The notes under the pieces are model-generated. The model was not told the origin of the DNA and did not search any database. It saw only the letters and a list, made by a program, of their open reading frames with translations. The translations under genes and the position numbers were made by a program. From Rhodospirillaceae bacterium (GTDB lineage: Bacteria; Pseudomonadota; Alphaproteobacteria; Rhodospirillales; Rhodospirillaceae): 50,156 nucleotides of DNA. The DNA lies in the NCBI GenBank assembly GCA_020852595.1, contig JADZAK010000206.1, positions 1 to 50,156 on the forward strand, in the 5' to 3' direction. Shown here piece by piece: positions 16,814 to 24,183 of the stretch; positions within the stretch are counted from its first letter, which is position 1; each line of letters starts with the position of its first letter.

Positions 16814-17704
16814 ATGATCGACCTTGTGATCGAACAAAGACGCAAAAGTCTCGGCGGCTTCGAGGTGGGGCGCGTGCTCCCCTTCGCCAAGCGGCGCATG
16901 GTGGGCCCGTTCGTGTTCTTCGATCATATGGGCCCGATTGATCTCGCGCCCGGAATTCCGCGCACCGTGGACGTGCGCCCTCACCCGCATATCGGCATTT
17001 CCACGGTCACCTATCTGTTCTCGGGTGAGATCATGCATCGGGACAGCGTCGGCTCGGAGGAATCGATCCGTCCGGGCGAAGTGAACTGGATGACGGCCGG
17101 GCGCGGCATCACCCACAGCGAGCGCTTCGAGAAAGCACGCGCCGAAGGCGATCATTTGCACGGTATCCAGGCTTGGGTCGCCCTGCCGACCGAGCACGAA
17201 GAAGCCGCGCCTGGATTTTCACACCATGCAGGCGCCGACCTTCCCGACTGGAGCGAGGGCGGCGTACGCGGCCGCCTGATCGCGGGAAAAGCCTATGGCC
17301 TGACGGCGGGCGTGAAGACGCACTCACCCCTGTTCTATGCGCATCTCGACATGGAGGCCGGCGCCAAAGGCGAAGTCCCCGAGGGCCATAGCGAGCGCGC
17401 GCTCTATGTCGCGGCCGGCGAGATCGAGATGTCGGGCCGGACTTTCACCGCCGGACAGATGCTGGTGCTGACGAAAGATGCGGACGGCTTCACGGCCAAG
17501 ACACCGGCGACGGTCATGCTTCTGGGCGGAGAGCCGCTGGGCGAGCGTTTCCTTTATTGGAACTTCGTCTCCTCGTCGAAGGAGCGGCTTGAACAGGCGA
17601 AAGCGGATTGGATCGCCGGGCGCATGAAACTGCCCGATACCGACAACAAGGAATTCATTCCACTGCCCCCGGAACCGGCGCCGCCGGCCCCGCCGGCTTC
17701 ATGA
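16814..17704 (+). CDS. pirin family protein (bicupin)
   Basis: 296-residue bicupin. The N-terminal cupin has the metal ligands HPHIGI (two His), a further His in GEIMHRDS, and the ITHSER segment with His and Glu, so the Fe site looks intact. The C-terminal cupin is weaker (GHSERALYVAAGEIEMSG). Pirins are described as quercetinases or as redox-sensing co-regulators; the actual role here is open. The C-terminus ends in a Pro/Ala-rich tail, and the stop overlaps the next ATG (ATGA), indicating coupling with the S1/P1 nuclease-like gene. Confidence 0.88.
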   Translation: MIDLVIEQRRKSLGGFEVGRVLPFAKRRMVGPFVFFDHMGPIDLAPGIPRTVDVRPHPHIGISTVTYLFSGEIMHRDSVGSEESIRPGEVNWMTAGRGITHSERFEKARAEGDHLHGIQAWVALPTEHEEAAPGFSHHAGADLPDWSEGGVRGRLIAGKAYGLTAGVKTHSPLFYAHLDMEAGAKGEVPEGHSERALYVAAGEIEMSGRTFTAGQMLVLTKDADGFTAKTPATVMLLGGEPLGERFLYWNFVSSSKERLEQAKADWIAGRMKLPDTDNKEFIPLPPEPAPPAPPAS

Positions 17705-18483
17705 GCGCGACGCGCCTCTTCATTCTGGCTGTTTGCCTGTCTGGCGTGAGCGCCCCCGCGTTCGCCTGGGGCCGCGACGGACACCGGCTGTCCTGCGCCA
17801 TCGCGCTCGACGTGATGGCGCCGTCTGTCCGCGAGGAAGCCTTCGACATCCTGGACATCACACGCAGCGAGGACTTTCTCGAGCTGTGCTTCTGGGCCGA
17901 ACGTGTGAAGGCCGCGCAACCGGAAACCGCGTCCTGGCATTCCATGCTGCTGCCGCACGGTACGGACGCGATCAACCTGACGCGCGACTGCCCGGAGCCC
18001 AGGAGCTGCGTCGTGAGCCGGGTGGTGCAGGAGATCAGCACCCTGAAAAGCGACGCACCGAAGGAGCAGAAGGCCACCGCGCTGAAACTGCTCATGCATC
18101 TGATCGCCGATCTGCATCAGCCCTTGAATATCGGTTTCGCGGACGACGAGGGCGGGCGCAAAATTCCGGCCGTCTTTTTGGGCCGCAACACCACGCTCCA
18201 TGACATTTGGGAGACGGGTCTTCTGGACGCCGGCCGTGTCGCGCCGGGCGCCGACCACGAAACCTTGTGGCTGGCCCACGAGGTGCAGACCCATCCGGCG
18301 CCGCTGGACTGGGCGAAGGAAAGCTTCTTCATCATGCGCGGCCCGGCGACCGGTTATATCGGCAATCCCGGCGGCATGACGTTTGATGAGCGCTACGTCC
18401 AGCAGAACCGCCCCATCGCCATGGGTCAGCTGGAAAAAGCGGGCGTGCGCCTCGGCCTTACACTGAACGACGCCCTGCGCTAG
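17701..18483 (+). CDS. S1/P1 nuclease-like exported protein (copy 1)
   Basis: 260 residues. The signal peptide ends AFA, leaving Trp23 as the mature N-terminus, which is the zinc-binding Trp1 of S1/P1 nucleases; His28 equals His6. Other ligands present are His80, His133, Asp137 and His167. Three positions are altered: Glu67 at the Asp45 position (WAER), Asn143 where the family has the second His of HQPLH (here HQPLN), and Glu171 at the Asp153 position (IWET). A trinuclear zinc site may therefore be modified. It shares an ATGA overlap with the pirin gene and is homologous to the gene at 19473. Confidence 0.82.
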   Translation: MSATRLFILAVCLSGVSAPAFAWGRDGHRLSCAIALDVMAPSVREEAFDILDITRSEDFLELCFWAERVKAAQPETASWHSMLLPHGTDAINLTRDCPEPRSCVVSRVVQEISTLKSDAPKEQKATALKLLMHLIADLHQPLNIGFADDEGGRKIPAVFLGRNTTLHDIWETGLLDAGRVAPGADHETLWLAHEVQTHPAPLDWAKESFFIMRGPATGYIGNPGGMTFDERYVQQNRPIAMGQLEKAGVRLGLTLNDALR

Positions 18484-18492
18484 GCTTCGGAC

Positions 18493-19476
18493 GTGAACAG
18501 TACATTCAAGAAAATCGCCGTTGTCGGCGCCGGATCCATGGGCGGCCTTCTGGGCGCGAATCTCGCGCTCGACGGCCATGACGTGACTTTCATCGCACGC
18601 GGCGCGACGCTGGAAGCTCTAAAACGCGGCTTCACCATGATCGACGCCAATGGCGTGCGGCATACGCCTGCCGTGAAAGCCGCGGCCGCCGAAGAAGCCG
18701 GGCCCTTCGATCTCGTCATCTTGTGCCTGAAAGCCCATCAGATCGCGGCGGCGGCCAAGACGCTGCCGCGCCTGTTCCACGACAACACGCCGGTGCTGGC
18801 GGTGCTGAACGGAATCCCCTGGTGGTACTTCCACAAAAACGGCGGCGCCTTCGACGGCCGCGCGCTGGCATCCGTGGATCCGGACGGCGCCATCTCCCGC
18901 GCGGTCGACGGACGGCGCGTGATCGGCGGGGTCATCTATGCGGCGGCGAAGGTCGTCGCGCCCGGCGTCGTGCACGTCACCGACACCCTGCGCTTCATCA
19001 TCGGCGAGCCGGACGGCAGCGCCTCGGCGCGCACGGCGGAAATCGCCGATATGTTCAACCGCACCGGCTTCAGCACGGCCGTCAGCACCGAGATCCGCTC
19101 CGACATCTGGACCAAGGTTTGGGGCAACTCGTCCTTCAACCCGGTGAGCGCGCTCACGGGCGCGGGGCTCGCCGGCATCGCGCGCGACAAGGGCGCCTGT
19201 GACGTGGTTCGCGCCATCATGAAAGAGGTGGAGGAGGTCGTTAATCGTCTTGGCCTGAAGATGAAGATGGGATTGCAGCAACGCATCGACGTCACCGAAT
19301 CCCTGGGAGATCACAAGACCTCCATGCTGCAGGATATCGAGGCCCGGCGCATGCCTGAAACCGATGCAAACATGGGCGCGGTCGCGGAGATCGCGAAACT
19401 CGTGGGCGTACCGACCCCGATGCTCGAGACAATTCACACGGCCACCCGGCTGTTGGGCCGGGCCGTGACGGCGTGA
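18493..19476 (+). CDS. ketopantoate reductase family protein (ApbA/PanE-like)
   Basis: NADPH-dependent 2-oxoacid reductase of the ApbA/PanE fold, 327 residues, with a GTG start. The N-terminal Rossmann motif is VVGAGSMGGLLG (about 10-21), followed by VTFIARG, LCLKAHQ and AVLNGIPWW. The C-terminal helical domain holds the catalytic Lys (IWTKVWGNSSFNPVSALT) and the conserved SMLQDIEARR. It could complete pantothenate synthesis with panB and panC at 25-26.8 kb, but the family includes paralogs with other substrates. It is sandwiched between the two S1/P1-like genes and overlaps the second by GTGA. Confidence 0.85.
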   Translation: MNSTFKKIAVVGAGSMGGLLGANLALDGHDVTFIARGATLEALKRGFTMIDANGVRHTPAVKAAAAEEAGPFDLVILCLKAHQIAAAAKTLPRLFHDNTPVLAVLNGIPWWYFHKNGGAFDGRALASVDPDGAISRAVDGRRVIGGVIYAAAKVVAPGVVHVTDTLRFIIGEPDGSASARTAEIADMFNRTGFSTAVSTEIRSDIWTKVWGNSSFNPVSALTGAGLAGIARDKGACDVVRAIMKEVEEVVNRLGLKMKMGLQQRIDVTESLGDHKTSMLQDIEARRMPETDANMGAVAEIAKLVGVPTPMLETIHTATRLLGRAVTA

Positions 19477-20249
19477 GAGCCGCGGCTCTTTCGTTCCTTT
19501 TCTTCATCGGCGCCGCCGCGCCGGCAAGCGCCTGGGGCCCGGACGGCCATCGTATCGCCTGCGCCATCGCGTGGGACGAGATGGCCGCGCCCGCCCGGAC
19601 AAAAGTCGGCGCCTTTCTCGGCATATCCACAAAAGATGCGTTCGCGGGGCGTTGCGCATCGTTCGCCATGCCGCCGGAAACCGCGTCCTTACATCACGTC
19701 TTCATCCCGAAGACGGCGCGCGCCGTCGACCTCGCCCGCGATTGCGCGCACGGCTGCGCCCTCACCGCGATCGATCACAGCATCGACGTCTTGAAAAGCG
19801 GCGCCGCCACCCTCGAGAAAACGCGGGCCCTACAAACCCTGACCCATCTGGTCGCCGACATCCATCAGCCGCTGAACATCGGGTTCGCGGAGGACGGCGG
19901 CGGCGCGGAGATCAAAGGAACGTTCCGCGGCGCGCCCGTGACCCTGCGCGCAATGTGGGAGCGGGAAATGATCGCCACCCTCATCAAACCGAATTCATCG
20001 GGCCCGTTTTACGACTTCATGTCCATCGCGGGCCGCGCCCCGAAAGCGGCGGCGAACAGGCCGTTCGACTGGGCGAACGAAACGCTCTGGATCATGCGTT
20101 CGCCCGCGACCGGTTATCTCGGGACCCCGGGCGGGATCGATTACGATGAGACCTACGTGCAGCAGAACCGCCGCGTCGCCCTCGAACAGCTCGACAAAGC
20201 CGGCGTGCGGCTTGCGGCCCTTTTGACCGAGATCCTCGGTGGGACCTGA
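19473..20249 (+). CDS. degenerate S1/P1 nuclease-like exported protein (copy 2)
   Basis: 258 residues with a GTG start inside the preceding stop region. The signal peptide ends ASA, leaving Trp21 at the mature N-terminus, with His26 following. It aligns over its full length with copy 1 at 17701 (for example HQPLNIGFAEDGGG, and the shared C-terminal YVQQNR block). It keeps His74, His125 and Asp129 but has lost ligands: the Asp45 position falls on a Cys/Ser stretch (RCASFA), His149 is Arg159 (VTLRAMW), and Asp153 is Glu163. Nuclease activity is therefore doubtful. It may be a pseudoenzyme or bind a different metal set. Confidence 0.75.
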   Translation: MRAAALSFLFFIGAAAPASAWGPDGHRIACAIAWDEMAAPARTKVGAFLGISTKDAFAGRCASFAMPPETASLHHVFIPKTARAVDLARDCAHGCALTAIDHSIDVLKSGAATLEKTRALQTLTHLVADIHQPLNIGFAEDGGGAEIKGTFRGAPVTLRAMWEREMIATLIKPNSSGPFYDFMSIAGRAPKAAANRPFDWANETLWIMRSPATGYLGTPGGIDYDETYVQQNRRVALEQLDKAGVRLAALLTEILGGT

Positions 20250-20351
20250 AGCGATTCGCGCCTGCCCAAAAGGCGTACCGACAATCAGGCCGCCTTCGGC
20301 TTGTTGATGCACTCGATCCGCGTGCGCGGCAAGCCACATGTCCCGAAAGAG

Positions 20352-21134
20352 CTAGAGGCCGCTCTTCAGGAAGGCCGCCGTCAGGTCGAACACGCGGGCG
20401 GGCTGCTCTTTATAAGGAACGTGGCCGCAGTTCGTGAGGATCGCGAGTTCGGCCGGGCCGCCGGCGAATTCACGGATCATTTCCGGGTGACGGAGCGACC
20501 CGTATTCATCCTTGTCGCCGTGCATGACGAGCACGGGGCAGCGCAGATTCGGCAGCACGGGCTTCAAGGACCAGTCCGCGAACGCCGGCTGGGTCCAGGT
20601 TTCGATCCAGGCCGCGATCACCCATTCGGTCTTCGCGCCGTGATATTTGCGCAAGCGCTCGACCCGGTCGCGGCCGGGGCCGAGGGTGGCACGGGCGGCA
20701 TAGATCCCTTCGAGGGTCACGCTCTCGACAAAAGCCTGGGCCGCCATGGAGACGACGCCTTTGCACCGGTCCGGGAACCGCGGCGCGGCCGAAAGGGCCA
20801 TCCCGCCGCCGACGCTGTGGCCGCACAAGACAAAGGTGTCCACGCCGAGGGCTTGAAGCACGACCGGCAGCGCATCGCGCCCTTCGGCGGCAATGAAGTC
20901 CAAGGCAAGCTTACCGGGATGAGCTTCGGAGCGCCCGAAACCCAACCGGTCATAGGCGATGACCCGGCGGCCGGTGGCCGCCCCCAGCGCGGCGGGGAAA
21001 TCCCGCCAAAGATCGATGCACCCCAACGAATCGTGAAGCAGGACGATGGGCGGCGCGCTGCCGGCCGAGGGCCATTCACGGGCAAAGACCCGGCCGCCCG
21101 GGACATCGATGTGATGGTCGAGGGGAGCGGTCAT
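20352..21134 (-). CDS. alpha/beta hydrolase
   Basis: 260-residue alpha/beta-hydrolase fold enzyme from ATG 21134. The oxyanion region is IVLLHDSLG, the nucleophile elbow is CGHSVGGG (Ser), the acid is in MHGDKDEY (Asp), and the final His is in NCGHVPYKEQP. It looks like the esterase/haloperoxidase-like group; the substrate is unknown. The same frame stays open upstream through the tRNA gene, but that extension is spurious. It lies 40 nt downstream of tRNA-Arg with no clear terminator between them, so co-transcription with the tRNA is possible. Confidence 0.82.
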   Translation of the reverse strand: MTAPLDHHIDVPGGRVFAREWPSAGSAPPIVLLHDSLGCIDLWRDFPAALGAATGRRVIAYDRLGFGRSEAHPGKLALDFIAAEGRDALPVVLQALGVDTFVLCGHSVGGGMALSAAPRFPDRCKGVVSMAAQAFVESVTLEGIYAARATLGPGRDRVERLRKYHGAKTEWVIAAWIETWTQPAFADWSLKPVLPNLRCPVLVMHGDKDEYGSLRHPEMIREFAGGPAELAILTNCGHVPYKEQPARVFDLTAAFLKSGL

Positions 21135-21174
21135 GACGCTTCTATGAAGTCGGGGGGTAACAGGAGAGGGAGAA

Positions 21175-21251
21175 TGGCGCGCCCGGAAAGACTCGAACTT
21201 CCAACCTTCTGATTCGTAGTCAGATGCTCTATCCAATTGAGCTACGGGCGC
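21175..21251 (-). tRNA. tRNA-Arg (anticodon ACG), CCA encoded
   Basis: On the minus strand the acceptor arms GCGCCCG / CGGGCGC pair perfectly, with discriminator G and an encoded CCA (21175-21177). A D-arm with AGCTCAATTGGATAGAGC, an anticodon stem CTGAC/ATCAG style pairing around ACG, and a T-arm with the GTTCGAGTC loop are readable. The wobble A would be deaminated to inosine, reading CGU, CGC and CGA. Confidence 0.93.
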
Positions 21252-21655
21252 GCTGTGGACCCCATTTCTCCGCCAGGGACCCGTTCGGCGGACCGAACGG
21301 GCGCTTGGGATACTAAGATCATGGGGCCTATGCAAGAAAAACCTCCAGAAATTCCAAGGGGAAGTTTTGGAGGGGGTGGACCCGGGGGCCGTCTCCCGGC
21401 TTGTTTGCGCTGGGGGCATCGCGTAAAGTCCCAAGCGGTGCGGGGCGATGACGGATTATGATGCATCGCCAAGCCTTTGGGGCGACTTCTCTAAGGTTTG
21501 AGTTCGGGAAAGACCGGAACGGCTCTAGGCGCAGTTTTCACCCGGCGGATTCTTACGTCCAAATTCAGGGGCCGGGTGGGATACTCACGAAGTGATTGCA
21601 GCCCAACAGGGGTGCAGCGCCGACCAGGCCGGTTGTGGGGAATGAGAGAGTAAGA
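21252..21655. other. 404-nt non-coding gap between tRNA-Arg and the lipoprotein gene
   Basis: This gap holds the 5' flank of the tRNA (minus strand) and the upstream region of the lipoprotein gene (plus strand). It contains a perfect 9-bp hairpin at 21280-21301 and a weak 6-bp inverted repeat (GGCGAT/ATCGCC) around 21443-21469. I see no convincing sigma-70 promoter, riboswitch or coding frame in the rest. Confidence 0.5.
21280..21301. other. 9-bp perfect hairpin 5' of tRNA-Arg
   Basis: CCCGTTCGG, tetraloop CGGA, CCGAACGGG. It begins 28 nt before the mature tRNA 5' end on the minus strand, where it would lie in the precursor leader if transcription starts further upstream. No T run follows on either strand, so it is not a typical terminator. 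Confidence 0.45.
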
Positions 21656-22777
21656 ATGCAGGTATTGGGGCTGTCCATAGTACGTCACGGACAAAGCAAG
21701 CTGGGCCATAAGCGCTCTCTCTTAAAGCATGCAGCCGTCGCCGCCTTGGCCATTACATTGGCTGGGTGCGCGGGCCAGGGCGCACGCACGGCGAGTGCGG
21801 CTGAGCCCATGGCCGGCACGGCACAAGTCGCCGCGGCCATAGATTCGCAGAATTTGGCGCCGGCCGCGTCCTCGTCCAGCCGCTTCGGACCGACCGCCGT
21901 CGGCCAGAAAGCCGCGCAATTGCGCACGGATTTTGAAAAGCTGCGCACGAATACGACGACGCGCAGCGAACAGCTTGCAACCATCCGCAAGCAGACCATC
22001 GCCAACGTGAACGCCTATCACACGCTGGTGGGCAGCATCCGCTCGCGCCTGCAGATGGGCTCGACCCCGGGCAACCCGGAACTCCTGGCGAACTGGAGTT
22101 CGGCCCAGACGCAGCTGACCCAGATCGACGCGGATATCGCCACCCTCAATCAATTGTCGGCCCAGGTGTCCAGCGACGCCGGCGCGTCGGCCTTCATTCT
22201 CGAGAACATCCGCGCGGCCTACGGCCTCTCGGGCGCGCTCGAAGACGACCACCGCCAGCTCCGCGTCCTGGAAGACGAAGTGAACCAGAACGCGATCGTG
22301 ATCGACCGCGCGCTCCTGGACCTCAACGCCGAAATCGGCCGTCAGCAGGCTTATGTGAGCAGCGAGCGCAACTCGCTCGTCGAACTCGCCGCCGAGATCA
22401 ACGCCGGCCAGTCCTATCCGGCCGCCGCTTCGGCGGGGCCGCGCCGCGCCGTGCCGGTGCGCAACGTCGCGACCGTGTCGGCCGAAGCCTTCGCGCAGAA
22501 GAAGCCGCTGGTCGTCATCCGCTTCGACAAGCCGGACGTCGCCTACGAACCGCAACTCTACCAGGCCCTGTCGCGGGCTTTGGAACGCCGCCCCGACGCG
22601 GTGTTCGATCTGGTCGCCGTATCGCCGCAGGGCGGCAATCCGTCGGCCGCGCGCCGCAACGCCGATACGGTGTTCGCGTCGATGACCAACATGGGCCTGC
22701 CGGCCGAACGCGTGGCCATGGCGGCCATGCCGAGCGCCTCGGCCAAGACGCCGGAAGTGCACATCTACGTGCAATAA
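21656..22777 (+). CDS. coiled-coil lipoprotein, unknown function
   Basis: 373 residues from ATG 21656. A basic n-region (KRSLLKH) and hydrophobic stretch end in the lipobox LAGC, so Cys38 would be lipidated. Residues from about 80 to 260 are rich in charged and Gln/Leu heptad-like repeats (QKAAQLRTDFEKLRT, QLRVLEDEVNQN), predicting a long coiled coil. The C-terminal 100 residues form a separate alpha/beta domain (KPLVVIRFDKPDVAYEP ... AVFDLVAVSPQGGNP) resembling periplasmic OmpA- or SPOR-like small folds, which I cannot assign firmly. It may act as an envelope spacer or scaffold. A strong terminator follows directly. Confidence 0.72.
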   Translation: MQVLGLSIVRHGQSKLGHKRSLLKHAAVAALAITLAGCAGQGARTASAAEPMAGTAQVAAAIDSQNLAPAASSSSRFGPTAVGQKAAQLRTDFEKLRTNTTTRSEQLATIRKQTIANVNAYHTLVGSIRSRLQMGSTPGNPELLANWSSAQTQLTQIDADIATLNQLSAQVSSDAGASAFILENIRAAYGLSGALEDDHRQLRVLEDEVNQNAIVIDRALLDLNAEIGRQQAYVSSERNSLVELAAEINAGQSYPAAASAGPRRAVPVRNVATVSAEAFAQKKPLVVIRFDKPDVAYEPQLYQALSRALERRPDAVFDLVAVSPQGGNPSAARRNADTVFASMTNMGLPAERVAMAAMPSASAKTPEVHIYVQ

Positions 22778-22797
22778 TCGGCGTTTTTCGCGCATAA

Positions 22798-22831
22798 AAC
22801 GGGCGGGACTGAAAAATCGGTCCCGCCCGTT
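22798..22831 (+). terminator. terminator after the coiled-coil lipoprotein gene
   Basis: A perfect 12-bp stem AACGGGCGGGAC / GTCCCGCCCGTT with a 10-nt loop lies 20 nt after the stop. It is followed by CCGCTTTTA, a short T run. It sits between the lipoprotein gene and the convergent ahpD gene and may serve both. Confidence 0.75.
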
Positions 22832-22854
22832 CCGCTTTTAAGGAACGGAGCTTT

Positions 22855-23415
22855 TTAAGCGGCCGCGGCTTCCGGCGCGATCTGCGCGGCGGCGTCGGTT
22901 TCCAGGGTCACCGCAACGGCGTGCACCACGGCGGCGATCCGGACCGCCTGCTGGACCTGCGCCGCCGAAACGCCGGCCTTACGCAGCACCTTCTCATGGC
23001 TGTCGATACACGCGCCGCAGCCGTTGATGGCCGAGACAATCAGCGACCAGAGTTCGAAGTCGACTTTCTCGACGCCCGGATTGGCGAGCGCGTTCATGCG
23101 AAGGCGCGCCGGCAGCGTGCCGTACTCCGGGTCGGAAACCAGATGCACGAAGCGATAGTAGATGTTGTTCATCGCCATGATGGCGGCGGCGGTCTTGGCG
23201 GCAGTGAAAGCTTGCGGGGTCAGGACAGCAGCAGCATCGGCGGAAACCGCCGCGATGACGGCGTCGTTGCGCGAGGCGATGGCCGCGGCGAGCAGGCCGC
23301 CGAAGGTCTGTTGCGGCGTCAGGGTCGTATCGGCCGCGACGGACGACAGGTTCAGCCGCAGATCCTTCGCGTAGTCGGGAATGGAGTTCTTCAGGGCTTC
23401 GATGTGAGTGGTCAT
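22855..23415 (-). CDS. ahpD: alkylhydroperoxidase AhpD
   Basis: 186-residue AhpD-fold (carboxymuconolactone decarboxylase-like) peroxidase/reductase, the partner that recycles AhpC when AhpF is absent. The redox pair is in CGACIDSHE: Cys133, Cys136 and His140, with the proton-relay Glu upstream in FELWSL. The length equals the family standard. It lies downstream of ahpC on the same strand, with a 120-nt gap that contains two strong hairpins. This fits the common ahpC-ahpD operon under OxyR control. Confidence 0.93.
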   Translation of the reverse strand: MTTHIEALKNSIPDYAKDLRLNLSSVAADTTLTPQQTFGGLLAAAIASRNDAVIAAVSADAAAVLTPQAFTAAKTAAAIMAMNNIYYRFVHLVSDPEYGTLPARLRMNALANPGVEKVDFELWSLIVSAINGCGACIDSHEKVLRKAGVSAAQVQQAVRIAAVVHAVAVTLETDAAAQIAPEAAAA

Positions 23416-23442
23416 GGCGTCCTCGCGTGTCTTGAGAAAGGG

Positions 23443-23484
23443 GGCGCCGCTCCGCCTGTGTGAGGGGATGTACGGAGCGGCGCC
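23443..23484 (-). other. 12-bp intercistronic hairpin between ahpC and ahpD
   Basis: GGCGCCGCTCCG, an 18-nt loop, CGGAGCGGCGCC: a perfect stem in the ahpC-ahpD spacer. No T tract follows on the minus strand, so it is more likely an mRNA-processing or stabilising structure, or a partial attenuator, than a terminator. Confidence 0.6.
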
Positions 23485-23489
23485 GGTCG

Positions 23490-23512
23490 CGGCTGGAGGG
23501 GGGATCCAGCCG
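23490..23512 (-). other. second intercistronic hairpin between ahpC and ahpD
   Basis: CGGCTGGA, a 7-nt purine loop, TCCAGCCG: a perfect 8-bp stem 5 nt from the preceding hairpin. It is located 23 nt after the ahpC stop on the minus strand. It probably protects the ahpC 3' end or modulates read-through into ahpD. Confidence 0.55.
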
Positions 23513-23535
23513 CATCGCAGCTGCTAGTGGGGGGA

Positions 23536-24069
23536 CTAGGCTGCTTTCAGGGTGTCTTCGCCCTTCTTCCAGTTACACGGGCAAAGTTCATCGGTTTGCA
23601 GGGCGTCGAGCACACGCAGGACTTCCTGCGGATTGCGGCCGACGCTGAGGTCGTTCACCGCGACGTAGCGGACGATATTGTCGGTATCCGCGATGATCGT
23701 GGCGCGGAAGGCGACGCCTTCGTTCGGCTCGAGCACGCCCAAAGCAGAGGCGAAGTCCTTCTTGATGTCGGCCAGCCACGGATACTTCACGGCGGCGAGG
23801 TCTTCGCGGCTCTTGCGCCAGGCAAGGTGCACGAAATCGCTATCGGTGGACGCGCCGATCAGCTGGGCGTCGCGGTCGGCGAATTCGCCTTCGACATCGT
23901 TGAAACCGATGATTTCGGTCGGGCAGACGAAGGTGAAATCCTTCGGCCAAAACACGAAGACCTTCCATTTGCCGGCGAAGCTCTGCTCGGTAAGGAGCGG
24001 GAATTCGCCGCTGGTGTCGGCAACGGACTTCAAGGCGAAAGCGGGGAGTTTTTGTCCAATCGTAATCAT
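23536..24069 (-). CDS. ahpC: alkyl hydroperoxide reductase AhpC (2-Cys peroxiredoxin)
   Basis: 177-residue peroxiredoxin. The peroxidatic Cys49 is in DFTFVCPTE, with Arg in VAFRATII. The resolving cysteine is near the C-terminus in ELCPCNW (Cys163/Cys165), the CPC-like arrangement typical of AhpC proteins paired with AhpD. It reduces H2O2 and organic peroxides in the cytosol. Divergent from oxyR across a short AT-rich region, and followed by ahpD, so the three genes form a peroxide-response unit. Confidence 0.93.
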   Translation of the reverse strand: MITIGQKLPAFALKSVADTSGEFPLLTEQSFAGKWKVFVFWPKDFTFVCPTEIIGFNDVEGEFADRDAQLIGASTDSDFVHLAWRKSREDLAAVKYPWLADIKKDFASALGVLEPNEGVAFRATIIADTDNIVRYVAVNDLSVGRNPQEVLRVLDALQTDELCPCNWKKGEDTLKAA

Positions 24070-24137
24070 GTTCTTAAGCGTCCCTCGTGATGGGTTGGCG
24101 GTGGGGTGTTGGGCGTCTGAGGAGAAATCTAAGGGAC

Positions 24138-24183
24138 GATTATTATTGAATCTAACGATTAATAATGATTATATTGATCGATT
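24138..24183. promoter_or_regulatory. AT-rich oxyR/ahpC control region
   Basis: A strikingly AT-rich stretch (GATTATTATTGAATC ... GATTAATAATGATTATATT) in a GC-rich genome fills the space next to the oxyR ATG and upstream of ahpC. ATTATT and AATAAT blocks are arranged with dyad character, as expected for a LysR-type operator overlapping the promoters. Exact OxyR contact sites cannot be assigned by eye. Confidence 0.5.

Noticed and set aside
21135-21434. Upstream extension of the alpha/beta hydrolase frame through the tRNA
   Set aside because: The translated segment PVAQLDRASDYES is the well-known false peptide read from a tRNA gene; the hydrolase starts at ATG 21134.
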